From the NCBI GenBank assembly GCA_003864495.1, contig ML133472.1:1371469-1435468 (forward strand): DNA of 64,000 bases. Reading direction: 5' to 3'. The DNA comes from Nemopilema nomurai. Taxonomy: Eukaryota > Cnidaria > Scyphozoa > Rhizostomeae > Rhizostomatidae. Below the pieces are notes generated by a model. The model had not been told where the DNA came from and did no database searches. It saw nothing but the letters and a program-made list of their open reading frames with translations. A program made the translations under genes and the position numbers. Shown piece after piece: positions 1 to 13,552 of the stretch (position 1 is the stretch's first letter; every line of letters begins with the position of its first letter).

Positions 1-227
1 ACGAAGAAGGCACCGTGCACCAAATAAATTTCTCATCCATCAAAATTAATCGAGAAAAGATCACCTAACATAAGAGGTAGATGGCTGCAAAACAGACAAA
101 ATCAATTTCTATCACGAGAATCAATTTAAGCATGTCCACATATGCGTGCTAGTTTGAAGTCCCACGGCGCGAAACATTTGTTTGCCTAGACAATAACAAT
201 CTGGCCCAACGCTTCCAAAGCACTCAC
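1..227 (-). other. INO80D: INO80D intron (partial)
   Basis: This is the start of the intron that follows the first recognised INO80D coding exon. The splice donor GTGAGT reads on the minus strand at 227-222. I found no further INO80D exon to the left, so the intron runs out of the window. Confidence 0.8.
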
Positions 228-445
228 CTTCGTTTCTCCGCAATAGGCACTGGATTAATGCACCTGCTCTTGTTGTACTTGGCAAAGAACTGGCACTGCT
301 TGAACGGGGCGTTTTTGTCCTCCAAAATGTGGCGAATACAAAACGCAAAGCCATTCAGCCTCCTTTGCATGCAGAGCTTTTCGCTGTAACTGCACAGCAA
401 CTTTCCATCAACAGGCGATGAGTGGATGTTCTTTCCTTCGAACAT
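228..445 (-). CDS. INO80D: INO80 complex subunit D, N-terminal coding exon (gene continues left of window)
   Basis: The exon encodes the conserved N-terminus of INO80D, an accessory subunit of the INO80 ATP-dependent chromatin remodeller in the nucleus. Read from the ATG at 445-443 it gives 72 codons plus 2 nt: it starts M-F-E-G-K-N-I-H, continues with LCSYSEKLCMQRRLNG and FCIRHILEDKNAPFKQC, and ends before a GTGAGT donor. The paired Cys/His pattern (C-S-Y-S-x-K-L-C, FCIRH, KQC, RCxNPxP) is the first of the Cys/His-rich, putatively DNA-binding segments known in this family. The alignment to the vertebrate start (M-Y-E-G-K) supports this ATG. The frame stays open upstream to about 503, where a minus-strand CTAG acceptor could join an upstream exon. 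The rest of the protein is outside the window. The assignment is from recognition of the conserved sequence and is strong for the family. Confidence 0.9.
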
Positions 446-3400
446 CTCTGCGTCACGTGGCTTGTCACCGAAATGGTTTCGGGGGCTTTTCAGGCCGCCT
501 CCTAGTAAACAGATTGAAGTGAATGAAGACACCATGTTACCTCCTGTTTTCATTTTCATGATTGCATATACAAAAATGAAAGAAAAATACAAGATGTTGA
601 AAGAAAATGGGTACAAGAAAGGTTTGTGCTTTGCAAGTTGACAGGACAAAGATGAATACACATGGACTAACAACACCATGTCTACAGGACCGAAGCAGTG
701 AGCCAGTCAGAGACTGAGAAATCTCGTTGTCCAAGGATAGAATCATGATGTACAAAACCAATATTGGACCAAGCGCCCCAGAAGAAAGGAGATCACACAA
801 TTGCTCCATTTCTTGGAGCCGTTCTTACAGGATTCTGGCCTTGGAATGAAGGGAAAGGTTTGCGAGGCAGAATGGCAAAGGGAGGGACACACACAAGCAA
901 ACTTCAATGCCCTTTATAACTGAAAAAATCATAAAAATACTATTTTGGAATGAAATCATTTGTACATCAAAAAAGGAAAACATGTCTTAATAAAATGTTG
1001 CAACAATTTCTTGAGCTTATTAACAGGTAGCAACCAAAATTTGAGAACAGCCCTATAAACATGAATGAATGGAACCAGGTTTCTTTGCACGGTGCTTCCC
1101 ACTGTTACCACGGCAACTACAACGCACCTGCTCACAAAAGGCCTACCCGTGAAACATGTTGAGAAGACGCAGCTGCGCAAAACACAAACACCGTGATTTA
1201 GGCCTTTTTGAATGCATAATTTGAGCTAGCACTAGCAGCACAAATAGATTTCGCTGTTTTCACGAAGATTGTCTTCGAATGACGTGCAACTCACTGTGAT
1301 AGAAATTTTCCCAATCAATTTTAATTTACTGGTCATTTTGAACGAGCTATGAGCATTCGAAGACGGTGTGCCAACAAAGTAAAGACTACATACTGCCAAT
1401 TGAAACGGTCCGAAAGAAATCTGTCTCTTCCAACAGCTTATGAATAAAAATGTGGCTATGACACCAACATTCTGAACAACGACTTTGCTCACGTAAAAAT
1501 TTCTGTTTAGATAAAGAGGCAGGTAGCAGACAGAAAGTAAGGAGAAGATATTGACTATTTGACAAATAGATAATTTCGTCACCAAAGCACTTTAAATAAC
1601 ACAATGGCTTAGTAAGTAGGGCAAAAAGACAGCATTTCAATACTGATTATTAACAACTGCTGTAACTAACTAACTTACATTGAAATTTCAAATTTTTTTC
1701 AGTGTGTAGTTGCCAAACAAGACTTGCAATTGTAACGTCTTGCAATTATTGCTTTGCGCACAAAATGCAAATTTCCGCTAGAGTCAAGAGACGAACTAAC
1801 CCTTTGAACTCTTGATGTGTTTTTCAACATGCAAAAGAGAGCATTGTGCCTGTACCAACAAGCTTGGATGATATATTGTTTACAGCATTATGCTTGAAAC
1901 AACTTAATGCAAGATCAAAAATTCTAAAATGCCATATAATATAATGCCATTGCAAACATGTGGTCAGCAAACAAAAAACAATGTGTTGACTTTTCCCACA
2001 AATTTATCAAAAACAATCCTGCCAAAAGCTTTCTTACAAAGTAATCACCTAGTTTATAGAATTAAAACACTGTGACAAGTATCAAACCAGAATTTTCAGA
2101 AATCCAGTTTTTGATATCAGAATTAGAAAATGATAATGGGCTGGAAAAAACTTTCTGTAGCCTAAGTTCATGAAAACAATATAAATCACATTTACTGTTG
2201 CTACCTTGTCCATGCCTCTGTTTTTGTGCAGTTTATGTGAGTACTTAAAGTTGGTAAAACTTCTACATATTATGCATACTTAAGCTAACTAAAACCAGTA
2301 ATGCGGTTTCACTCTTTAACTAATGCTGATTAAAATGATGATTAAAATGAAACTAAAACATACCCATTGTTACATAAACATTCCTTGCAAAGATAGTAAA
2401 TGTTTCCTTGACAACAATGATGTAAATTATGTTATCCTTTGCTATGATTTTAGTAAATGTACGGAGTATGTCATGTTTGAAGTTTCATCATGTTTACATC
2501 ATATGAATGGTTTAAATTCAATACATTTTGTATATGTGGCTCTCATAACCTTTTGAGCCTAATAAGAGACACATCTTTATTAATCATTTTACATATTCAT
2601 AAAAAAGGCCAACCAATGTTTTGAGGGACAATTGGGAGTAACAGCAGCATATTTAGCATACAAGTACTGTTTGCCAATCAGGCCTCAGAGTGTGCAAGAG
2701 TATAACAGGATGTGAGAAAGATCACAAGATTAGTTGTGCTTAATGAACAGCCACTCACACTTTCCATGGCAACTCTGAAAAGGGCTTTGAATACACAAAA
2801 GCTATGGTTTATGTGTTATTACTAAGTTTTTTTAGAGGGAAATATTTGTTCAGAAATCATTTTGCAGGATCTAGATTTTAATGCCAAACAACATTACAAT
2901 AATCAGTGTTCATATCTTTTTCTATCTATAGCAAAAAAAGTTATAAAATATATGCAAAGGAAAAATAAATGTTGAAATATCAAACTAATTGTTTGATGGG
3001 AGTCTAGGATGGTAAGTTTTTCATTTAATTCAATTTCATAAAAGCAAAAATAAAAATAAATGAAAGAGAAGGTCTAAAGAATAATCTAGCATAGTCTTTT
3101 AAATGTAAAACTTTTATTAACTTATAATAAACTTTCATTGCTTTAAAAACATAATAACATTAAATTTTTGTAATATAAAATTTTTGTAACATGTAATATA
3201 AATTTTGAAAAAAGTGTGGAGGTTTCCACATAAAATAAACTACCGACAAACAGCAGAATGTAGCAATCACTCTAAAACAAGTCATGTCATCAAATCATCA
3301 TATGCAGCAAGTCATTTTCTTTCTAAGCCATTGACTATACTAGTCATTCTAAACAATAATAAAATCCCATAACATGACAAGAAATCTGGGACTTGACAAG

Positions 3401-5012
3401 AAAAATAAGATTGGTAGACTAGGGTTCAGCAATTCAAATAAGAAATAAAATGAGTTGAAAGAAATCATCAAAATATTTCTTGATTCTCAAATTTTGTGAT
3501 TAAAGTATAGTTCAAGTCTTGGGGAGTACATTATTGTATAAAAATGTTTCCTTTTTCGAAATATGAAGGAAAAGGATAGGCTAAACATAATAATACATTA
3601 AGATATCACTTGGAAACAGCAATTTCACACAAAAAATGAAGAAACAGAAAGACTTAACATGTTCACATAAATTGGTTCAATTTTGGCAACAGCAGCTTCA
3701 CCAGACAGCCAAGTACACATAAGGTTAAACCTAGAACTCAAGTACACATAAACCTAGAAACCAAGTACACATAAGGTTAAACTTTACTATTTGGACTTTT
3801 TGAATGCTTTGAAGTTTACTGTTTATAGCAAGATGTGTTATATCCAATCATGCCTTATCATTTTAGACTTATTATATACTGCTTTACACTGAAGTATTTC
3901 ACTGATGTATAGATTTTCTTGAATAATTATTGGGATTGTAAAAAAAAATATTACTTGATGACTTTTTATTTGGAAACTGAAACAGATTTCACTCGTGATT
4001 CATGCCGCAAGAACAAAATAGATTGGATGGTTCTTTAGATTAAAATATCCATAAACTATTCAAACAAACTATGTTATGGGCAGCATTAAAGGAATATGTT
4101 TAATCCCAATATTCAGAAATACTTAAGAAAACTTCCTGCATGTTATGAAAGAAGAAAAAAATCTTAAAAGCTCCACACCAGTACACCTTTTTAATATATT
4201 AGAGCAATAAGTTATAATTTCATCTAGTTTAAGGTTCTTGGTGTATAACAAGAAGGAAAAAGTATAAAATATCCAAAAAGGATAGATTGATCATACTGGC
4301 TCATTATCATCTTATGGTTCGGAGGAGTTTTCAAACGGTTAGAGACTCAGGTTCCCAATTGCTTTTGCTTTCAATGTTTATTGAAACATATGAAAGACAA
4401 GACTAGGTTATCATTGACAGTTTCATGCATCTTTGATAACAATACTATAGTGAGAGTGGATAGCTCGAAAATGAGTAATTAGAAATTGATTAAAAGACAG
4501 AAAACTGAAGCTTAAGTTGCAATCTCTAAGATTCGAGATATTGGACTCCTCCTACAAATTGAGATGATGGCCAGATCGCATTGGTCAATAAAAAGGCGAA
4601 CGTGCAGCTTTGCAAGCGTAAGTATCATCAACAAATAATGAAATTGCATTGAAGATTTTTCATCTTTAAAGCCTTTGGTCTTCATGCAAATCTCAATTTG
4701 TATATAAATAAATAAACAACCAAAACAACATCGACAAAAGACAGCGATGACAACACAGTAAGGAAATTACAAGAAAAGGTTGAGTAGTTCTGGATAGATT
4801 CGGGCATTTTCAAACCCTGAGAGATTAATGCAAATAACAAAAAGTAAAGAATAAAACACATCATGGTTGAAAACAAATTGTTCCACCAAAAGGTACATAC
4901 ACTTAGGCCGTGGGACTGGCGCCGAGGCATGTTTTGACTAGGCCCAGGCGCTAAATTTCCTTGTAGTTCAAACAATGAAAACATCGAAAGACCCCCATAC
5001 CTGGTTTCTTAC
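446..5012 (-). other. INO80D: Probable 5' UTR/first intron of INO80D; no other gene seen
   Basis: This stretch is very AT-rich with only short, non-conserved open frames on both strands. The bases just upstream of 445 (to about 503) stay in frame with INO80D and end at a plausible acceptor, so the exon may be longer. Apart from a short direct repeat at 3709-3783 I see no structure. Confidence 0.5.
3709..3783. repeat. Short imperfect direct repeat (3 copies)
   Basis: The motif CAAGTACACATAA occurs three times, followed by GGTTAAAC (twice) or ACCTAGAA. It lies in the probable INO80D first intron. It looks like a local slippage repeat. Confidence 0.7.
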
Positions 5013-5031
5013 CAGAAGCAAGATACTCCAT
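5013..5031 (-). CDS. INO80D: Possible upstream first coding exon of INO80D
   Basis: A minus-strand ATG at 5031-5029 opens six codons (M-E-Y-L-A-S) plus one G before a strong GTAAGA donor. The phase fits the candidate acceptor at about 503, giving a short extension in frame with M-F-E-G-K. The surrounding 4.9-5.4 kb is less AT-rich than its flanks and would suit a promoter. This is inference: vertebrate INO80D starts at the M-Y-E-G-K equivalent, and an exon of this size can arise by chance. Confidence 0.3.
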
Positions 5032-8000
5032 CACTTTTGCTCTTCAATGGCAGCTAAAAGCGTACTGCTGCAGCTGGCGTGAGAACTTTGTAAAGGCGAA
5101 CGGGTCCATTCGGACAATAAATCCAGCTCTCACTGTTTCGCAGCCTGCTATTGTCGAAACATTAGGCCGATAAGATTTCAAACGAAAAGCCCTCTTGTGC
5201 TATTATTTCTGTAGCGATGCAGTAAGTAGCTAAACTTGAGCAAATTACATCAAAAGGCTAATTATTCCTGAATGCCAGTCACTGCTTCCGTAGGCCTAAA
5301 AACGCATGTAGAATGTTGGTCAATATTCAACTCAACATGAAAGCCAAACCGAAACGCGTTCGCCGACAACAACAATAATAATAATCATGATCACATCATC
5401 TCGTCAATCAGTTTCCTCGCTATTGAAAACGTTCTGCAAAGAAAACTTATTCTGTATAATGAAGCATTCCAATATTTTTAGAGCATTCTTTGAGATATAC
5501 TCTACCTCCTTTAGCCTTTATTCGGCCAGTTTTTAATCTTTTCGATCAGCCAAAACATTTTTCCAAAAGGATGGCACCAGCACAATTTGTTAAACATAAG
5601 AACAAAATTAAACTGTTGGTTATCCTAAGCTGTAAACTTTCAGGGCATACTTTATCTGAAAGCTGCTTTTTCTGATACGGTTCAATAATGTTTAGCTGTC
5701 AATTTAGATCAACACAATTAAAATACAATAATCATCTAATGTCGGTGTAGCTTTAACAACCGACCTTGAATCCACGTATCCATGTAATCCAAGGCTTTTG
5801 GGGGTATTGCTCGTATACTTTTTTGCTTTTAATATTTTAGTCAAAAGCTTTCCAGTATAACGAAAACAAATACAAGTAATGAGCTTGTAATGGACACTTG
5901 AGAACCACAGATGTTCTTGCTAATAGTGTAAATAGTCCTTTGACTAACGTATGTTCCCAGCAAATGAAAGCGATAACGATGTAGCAAATAAGCAGCAGGT
6001 GTTTCTCACCTCATAATCAGCATAGAAGCAAAACCAAAGGAACTCGCACTGCAAATCAAAGTTTAGTTGAAGACCTGCATTTCAATAACCATCACTAAAG
6101 CGAGCCATTTCGGCACCATTCATTTCAATTAAAAAAAGACGACACTCAATTATGTGTATCTATCCAGTATTTATTTATTCGTAGATTTTCATATTTTTGG
6201 TATAACAAATGTTGAAATTTGAGTTCAAAAGGTCTCACAAAGAAGTGCAACTATTTAAATGATTTGGTAGATGCACAAAACATGAAATATTTGAAGAAAC
6301 TGCGTGGCTAATGTAGGTGAAAAATTGGCTTTGCTCACTCTGGCATGGATCCAGGTGCTTTTCCGAGGATTCGGGTTTCTTACGCGGCGGAAGAAGAATT
6401 CGGAGGGTTCAGGTTTCCTTTAGGCGGGTGCAAAATTTGGTGGATTTGGGTCTTTTATTCCGGGTTCCGGGTATCTTTCAGTGGATGTGGCACATGCCGG
6501 TACACTGAGCTTGTCCCTCACTAAAGCATCACAGTTTATGCACCATCAGAGCTAGTCTCATTAATTCTTAAAAACTGACTTGGTTGGTCAAAATTCCAAG
6601 AGCATGCAAACCAAAAGAAAACACAATATCTTGGCGTTTCCTCACCTTTTTTGCTTCACTAACTACTTATCCAACGAAAGAAGCAAACAGATTGCTTGGC
6701 AGAAGAGATCGATTACTCCAAGCTGTACTAACCGCATGTTTAATCTGTGAAAAACTACGTGCGCCTTATCCACTGTGAACAAACTCATTAGGTCGAAGTT
6801 AAACTTACAGTCAAGAGCAAAGCCTTTGAGTGGCTGCAGCTATGAAGTTCCCTTGGGAATGAACGAGTATCATGGTTCGGCACTTTTGAAAATCTAGCTT
6901 GTCATTTTGACAGAATCAGCACAAAAAAGACAGTGAAGAAAAGCACAGTACAGTCGGCGAAAGCGAAAAATGACCCACAGGCTATCATGAATCAACCTGA
7001 TAAGTTCGTAAAGGAAAAGACAGTCATTTGCAAGAAGACGACTTTAACCGTTGCATTCTTTAGCACCATGTGTTTATTAAACGACGACCATTGGGCATAG
7101 TGTAACAATCTCCGCTATTAAAATAAATACATGTTGATGCTATGCATATATATATCTATATCTATGTAACGATTTTTGAGAGGGCAAAAGAGTGGCTGCA
7201 CAGAAAATAAGAGCAGCAACAACAACAACAACAATTAACAATAACAATAATGCAACCGTAGTGCTAACAGCTGATTGCTAATTTGATACAGAAACAAATC
7301 GTTTTCAGAAGCTGTAGAATCAGATGTCGTTGCAGGTGTTACTCCCAGGACAGAGCTTTGCCGAATCTCTCTCTTCCGTCGTCCCAATATGCTTTTTGCT
7401 GGCTGGAAATTTTGAAATTTCGATGAGAGTTTTGCTAAATTAGTCTTTTTCCTGTTTCACGGAATAAATCGGCTGACCTATGAGCATACCGTAAATCCTC
7501 GAATTGTCCCCCCTCCTCGAAAAAGCCCCCCTTGAATAAGCCCCCACCCTAGAACTACAAATTTTCAATAAGCCCCCCCTTGAATAAGCCCCCTCGATTT
7601 GTTGATTTTTGACTCCTGAGGTTGCCTTTGGCATTTTGGTGAATTACTACAAAAATGTATATTTTTGTTAATTATTTAATCCAATGTTACTTTATACTTA
7701 GGCTAATTTTTATATTATGAAAAGAAAGAAATTTCAAAAATTATATTTCTATGTGGCATGTTCCAAAAATTTTTATAAGCCCCCCCCTCGAATAAGCCCA
7801 CCTCAATAAGCCCCCATCCAAAAATATAAAAAATAAATAAGCCCCCAGGGGGCTAATTCGAAGATTTACGGTATGGATTTTTCAAGATTTAGAAATCTTC
7901 GTCCTTAAAGCTTTACTAATTAAAGGAAGGGAAGGCGTTGATAAACGAAAAAAATAGTCGAAAATTGTCCTTTCAAAGCTTTTCAGCATTGCATGCTCGC

Positions 8001-8094
8001 CAGAAGTGCAATGGAAAGCATCGATTCAATTAATAATCTAACTCTGCTTTCGTCAGAGCAGCCATTAAGAATTATTGATATATTAACTATCGAA
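5032..8094. other. Intergenic DNA between LNPK and INO80D
   Basis: It should hold the INO80D promoter (probably 5.0-5.4 kb) and the LNPK 3' UTR (just below 8095). It contains a CAA/AAT-rich simple repeat near 7211-7251 and one short inverted-repeat element (7487-7873). The open frames in it are short and unconserved. Confidence 0.6.
7487..7873. mobile_element. MITE-like element with TACCGTAAATC termini, copy 1
   Basis: The left end TACCGTAAATCCTCGAATT and the right end AATTCGAAGATTTACGGTA are inverted copies. The interior is a series of AATAAGCCCCC units on the left and again near the right end, around an AT-rich core. TA at both edges would fit a TA target site. It has no coding capacity. 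A second copy in the same orientation lies at 30344-30718. This is a non-autonomous DNA element by structure; I cannot name the family. Confidence 0.8.
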
Positions 8095-11000
8095 TCAATC
8101 AGAAAGACAATTGGTTTTGTCCTCTTCGCTAACTTGGTCATTTCCTTTCTCAATGACGTCAGAACCATCTTCCTCTGAAGAGCAGCTTTCCTTCGTTACA
8201 TTTTCAGCTGGATCTACGGAAGAAGCACAGTTCACAAAACGAAGTGCAAAACAACATGCATGGGTTTATTGTCAGCTCAAAGACAAAGTATGTCAACACA
8301 AGAAGTGGAACAGAGTAACTGTAGGAGCAAACAAGACTTTATTGGAGCAAAGGCAATCGACATTCTTGTCTAGCAAAGGAACATGTGGCATAACAAAGAG
8401 GTCAATTGGAACAAGCGGTTGCAGAGTCCCGTTTGGAAACATTAGTTCTTTATTTGAACTACGCGCAAGAAAGTTATGTAGAATACCAATAACGGCCTTC
8501 GACTCATTCAAGCTCTCCAGGTCACTTTCTTCACTTTTGCCTTCCTTTTCGTTGTTCTTTTCTTGGTCTGATCCTTTGTCTGACAAATTTGAGTCCTGCA
8601 GTGTTGGCGCGTTTGGCCTTGTCTTCCTGGCTGGGTTTGGCAAACCACAGTAGCAACAGCTGAAAGCTAAGAAAAAACGAAGAAATTAAAGACTAAAACG
8701 ATACAAAACATTTATCATATTTCTTTATTCTACTAGTCTTGAACATTGGATAATAATCGAATATTTCATGCAGACAACAAACGAAGAATACTAGAACGGT
8801 GTGCACTGTAAAACGTGGAAAAGAAACACTTATCCGCCATGACAAGAAAGGCATACTTTACGTAAGCAAAAACAATGAAAGTTCATGAAAGTGGTTGCTG
8901 TGTCTTGAGAGATGACGAGGTATTCTCCTCCCTTGCAGTCTGGTACCAGCCAACAAAGTCTGCCTTTCAGTGGTAAGAACACAAACCAGAAAAGCAGATG
9001 CAATGGACCCACCAATAAATTCGAATTCATCCTTCAGAGCCATGCCATTATGTCCGTGACAGCCTTTGCAAATCAATGCGTAGCGGTAACCTGGCCCATC
9101 ACCGATTAGGTACTCCGCGACCTATGGAGGAGATTCAGTTCAATACGAGCTATATATGATCTACTGTTGCTCTTTCTTTGTGTTAACAAGCAAATATGGG
9201 GGACTTAAAAGCACGATTCTAATCGGCAGGATTCGTTCATTCAAATGTAGGTGGCGAAGAAGTAGGCGTTCATATTCGCGTTAATATGCACCTGGCATTA
9301 TCAAAACCTTGATCCGCTCGATCACACACAGGCAATCTCTCTATAAGCACATAAAACTGGATTAGTACCTCAAAAAAACAGATGAGACAAAAACGTTGGT
9401 TTAAATTTCTCTCGAATTGCATCGTCCCAAAACACATTGCTCTACTTCACTGTTGGTCTGCATCTATGATTCTCCCAACGCATTTCTTTTAAACCCAAAA
9501 TTAATAAGACTCAATACGTTCTTGTCTTGTCTGTATGTTTACTGGCCAGCATTTTGCTACTCGCTTCAAATATTCACTTCACAAAGCAGTAATAAGACGC
9601 TCACCTTGTCAAATAGTGACCGCTCCATCGGTAAAATTGGATGCACTTGAAAAGGCGTTGTTGGCCTTCCTTTGAAAACAATAAGAGTGAAACTACATTC
9701 CATCAGAACAGGAAGCAAGGCAGTAAGGGTATTGATGTGATTTGCAAGTTCTTCTTCATCAAGTATTGGGAACGTGCAATGGAGCATCACTTCCTTCTTT
9801 ATGATCACAGACAGCTTTCTTATTCCCTTTGTTCAATGAATTCAAATGTGACCTTTTCTGCACTGTGAAAGACGCCGAATATGTATGCTAACAAGGGTTT
9901 GCCCGTTATTTTGTAATAACAGAAACTGAAGCAGTAGTGTTGTGGTCAAATGATTTGTAAAGAAGGAAACCTGTGGGATTCTGAAGTCCGTTGCGTTGTA
10001 TTCCAGCTGGATATGGGGTTCTTTGAATAATGTTTGGGTTGATGGGGAATCTTGGCGTTGCAGCATGACCACCAGGCCATGGGGTGGCAGCTCTTGGTGC
10101 TTGCATCTGAGGGCTTCTGAACGACTGGTCTCCGCTCACATCTCCCGTTTTAACGGCGTTGGTTCGAAGGCGCAGCTCACCTAAGCATATCAAACAATAA
10201 GATGAGATATCATTGATTAGAGAAGATGATCGCTACTGAAGAACGTTGATCGTTAGAGGAGACGGGACATTGCTTAAGAAAGAGAGGGTTAACAAAGAAG
10301 AGGGGCGCACACTAGAGAAGAAGGGTGATCACTAGTGACGAAGGGTGATTGCTGGGGAAAAAAAGAGAGGAAAGCGGTCACTATGGCAGCAAAGCTTCTT
10401 GGAAACAGAATGCAAATCGATCTATGCTTCAAAGTCTGCTCTCTAGTCAAATTATTATTGTTTGTTCCTCACAATGACGCCAACCGTGAAACATGTTGAT
10501 ATCTGGTTTTCTCAGCTTACTCAAGGTGCTGAAAAAGGCATCTTAAGTAGAGTGCGCGAAATTTTCACCTTGCGATGGTGTCCTTGGTGTAGCGGGGACT
10601 GATTTGATTGCAGTTTCCCTCTGTCGAAGAAAGGAAGTTATATGTGAGAATTATAGGCGAGAAGAAGATGGTATCTCAAAACAAAAAGAAGACCATGAAT
10701 TCTCTTGCAACCACAAACAAGGAGCCTATGAAAAAATTAGAACATAGGAATATTTTCTCAAATGAAACAAGTGAGGAAGAGAAATTCTGCTGAAAGTAAC
10801 ATCTTAAAAAAAGCAGTTGATCACAAGAAACTGTCAATCAAAGGATATGGCTGTCATGTGGGAGCGATTTGGCTGTCATAAAATTAAATGATTAAAACAT
10901 ACAAGGGATAATTTGACAACATCTTTTGATGAAATACGAAAAAGAAATAATTAATAGGCATACTGGGATAATGGTTCCATCAGGATCAAATTTTTCAAGC

Positions 11001-13552
11001 AGTTCCTTAGCAGTTTTATATGTTTCATTGTCCATTACATCTTCAAGCTGGTTTAGAAAAAGCAACAGAGTAGCAAAATTTGACAAAAACAACAAAAATT
11101 AGAGAAGCAATAACAAATAAATGCACTGACATTGATCATGTGTCTTCAACAAAAATGATTAGCTTTCTCAAAACCCTAGGCACAAATTAAAAAAAATCAT
11201 AGCTTTTGCTGAAAATGACAAAAATTAAGATTTGAATAGTGAGAAAGTAAAACTATGAAATGTTGATTAATGAAAAATCTGGTCTGGAAAATGAGAAGCA
11301 CTGATGAGAGTGGAAAAGCAACATTACAGCAATTATGTTTTGTTACTACAAGCAACCACTGCTGTTTGTGGAGGTAAAACTTACAATTTGCTTTTTTCTT
11401 TTATTTAAATCATCAATGGCAGTTCCTGAAGGAAGAGAAAGACAAAAAGCTAAACTACAACAAATTACAATGCTGCATAAACAAATCAGATTATGATGGT
11501 AAATGTAAAAATGGTTTGGAAATCAAATTCTATAGAGTACTTTTTGTATACTAGGTAACATTGTAGTTTAGTGTCTGACACATAAAACAAATAAAATTGA
11601 AGGATTGTACATGAATTACCCTTGTTAAATCTAAATGTAATATCACATTCAACATTAGAAAGCCATATTTTTGGCTACTGAATTTCAAATCAATAAGAAC
11701 AATGATCAAGAATCTGAAAAGCACCAAAGGCACTTTTGGCACAATTTTTGAACTAGTATGTTTAAAAGGCACCTATGCTGATTTTACATAAAAAATGAAA
11801 AAACAGATTTATAAAGAACCATTAATTACTCACTGATCTTTTTAATTCTTGTCACAAAGAAAAAGTGAAAACATTTCTTTAGAAGGTAGACTCTAAAGCA
11901 ACAACAGAAATAATAGTGAAATATAAGCAGTGGTAATGGATTAAGATGTTTAGTCTTAGAAGTATTCTAATTGGGAGAAGAGACTTCCAAGAAATAGTAT
12001 CAAAGTGGTTTCAAAGTAGCATGCAAAAGCAGTTTATTTAAATTACATAGAATAACATGATTATGTAATGCAACTAAAAATGCAGACTTTTCAATCTGGT
12101 CAATTATTTCATTTTGCAAAGACTTTTGATGAGGTAAGATAAGGAAAACAACAAGAGGAATAAATGAAGAATAAAACTTACAAAAATGGGAAACAGGCAA
12201 ATGGAAGCAACCAAATGGCTCTGTCTGTCCAATAATCAGGTAACAGAAAAAAATAAAAGATTGCCACCGCAATCAAGTATGAACAAATTGAGATTGTCAA
12301 CAAAGACAACACAATTTTTTTCTGCAACTTTTGATTCCTCTGTAATGTTGAGTCCAATTTCTTGACATCCTGCATAAAAATTATCTTGTATGATGTCTTT
12401 GTAAAACTTTGTAAAATTCTATCCAAAATGAGCATCTTTCTAAGCAAGATGTCTGTTTATGAACAATCTAGCATAGCTTTGGATCTTGGTACCTCTAGAA
12501 ATATTTATAAACTAGAATGATTCAAAGAAGACCTGAAAGGATTGTGTATCGTAACTTTGACATATTATCACACCCAACTGTCTCAGTTGAGAAACTTATC
12601 AAGTAAAGAGTTTGTCACATCAAAGGATATCATATCAATATACATCATTAACTCATAAGACACAAATTTAAAAAACCTTCAAATTGGAATCTATAGAAAA
12701 TTAAACCACTTAATGTCACTTATTCAATTACTTTGATCGCAAGTTGTAATTTAACAAAACTTTTTAAACAAGCCACCAACCAGTGAATGTGGTAATCAGA
12801 GTAGGTTGGTGTATAGATAGAAAGATAATTATGGCAATCTTACCTCTTCAATTCCTTCAAGAACTTCCCTTGTTGTTGCCCTTTTCTTAAAGACAGATAT
12901 GCATATAATCATTCAGTCCAGCATTTAGTTAAAAACACTGCAATTCTTCACAAAAAGAAAATTATCAGAGATTATCGCTATCTTTAAAATGTGAAAACCA
13001 TGCATCTAAGACTGAACATAACAGAACCATGATTCGCTACAAAATCAGCCATGATTTCTACAAAATTATCTGAGATCTTGTCCATTTCGATTTCTTCCAG
13101 GGCATTATAGATTTGTAAGGGTAAAGATCCCAGTTTTTCACTCGCATAAAAATTTGATTGATGTAGTGACAAAAAAAATTGTAAAAACCTCTATAGCAGG
13201 AGGGTTAGAGTTCTTTCGTGCAAATAAACAATACTTGCAACAGTCTACATCTATTGCTGCCAGTTATAATATTCCAAAAAAACTGTCATTGCAAGTAATA
13301 AATGAGCAACAAGAAATAATTTGAACAATTTCATCTTAGGCCCAGACTCAAGTAAATCACAGTCCGTACACTAAATCGCTAAGCTACAAATTTGATAAAA
13401 AACACATCAAAATCACCGATACCGTCAAAAATTGTACTAAATATCAAAAACACGTAGAAATCAAGTAAATGTGACGAAACAAGAAATTCGCGGTAAAAAA
13501 ATCGCCTCCATCTTACCCGAAAACGGGATACTATGGAAAACATCAAACCCAT
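8095..13552 (-). CDS. LNPK: Lunapark (ER three-way-junction protein), complete, 12 coding exons
   Basis: Lunapark is an ER membrane protein that stabilises three-way tubule junctions. Exons, in coding order: 13552-13517, 12885-12844, 12369-12182, 11892-11834, 11425-11385, 11047-10964, 10620-10569, 10180-9971, 9669-9605, 9121-9013, 8666-8487, 8213-8095; all phases agree and give 394 codons plus TGA at 8097-8095. The start M-G-L-M-F-S matches the myristoylation-type N-terminus of the family (Gly at position 2). A coiled coil precedes two hydrophobic hairpin segments (about 45-69 and 77-102), followed by ETYKTAKELLEKFDPDG. A Pro-rich linker leads to LIGDGPGYRYALIC. The zinc finger uses C277, C280, C299 and C302 (CKGC...HNGMALKDEFEFI...CYC), then NPARKTRPNAP. 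The tail is acidic (SSEEDGSDVIEK), as in the family. The weakest splice sites are the donors GTTTCC (exon 8) and GTATTC (exon 11). It lies downstream of SPAG16 on the same strand. Confidence 0.93.

Noticed and set aside
7140..7165. TATATATCTATATCTATG as a promoter TATA box
   Set aside because: It is a simple AT microsatellite with no gene start placed suitably downstream on either strand.
8111..8653. 180-codon plus-strand open frame
   Set aside because: It is the antisense shadow of the last two LNPK exons and their intron; the minus strand matches lunapark.
10200..10380. GA-rich repeats as a regulatory array
   Set aside because: It is a degenerate purine-rich stretch in an LNPK intron without a consistent unit.
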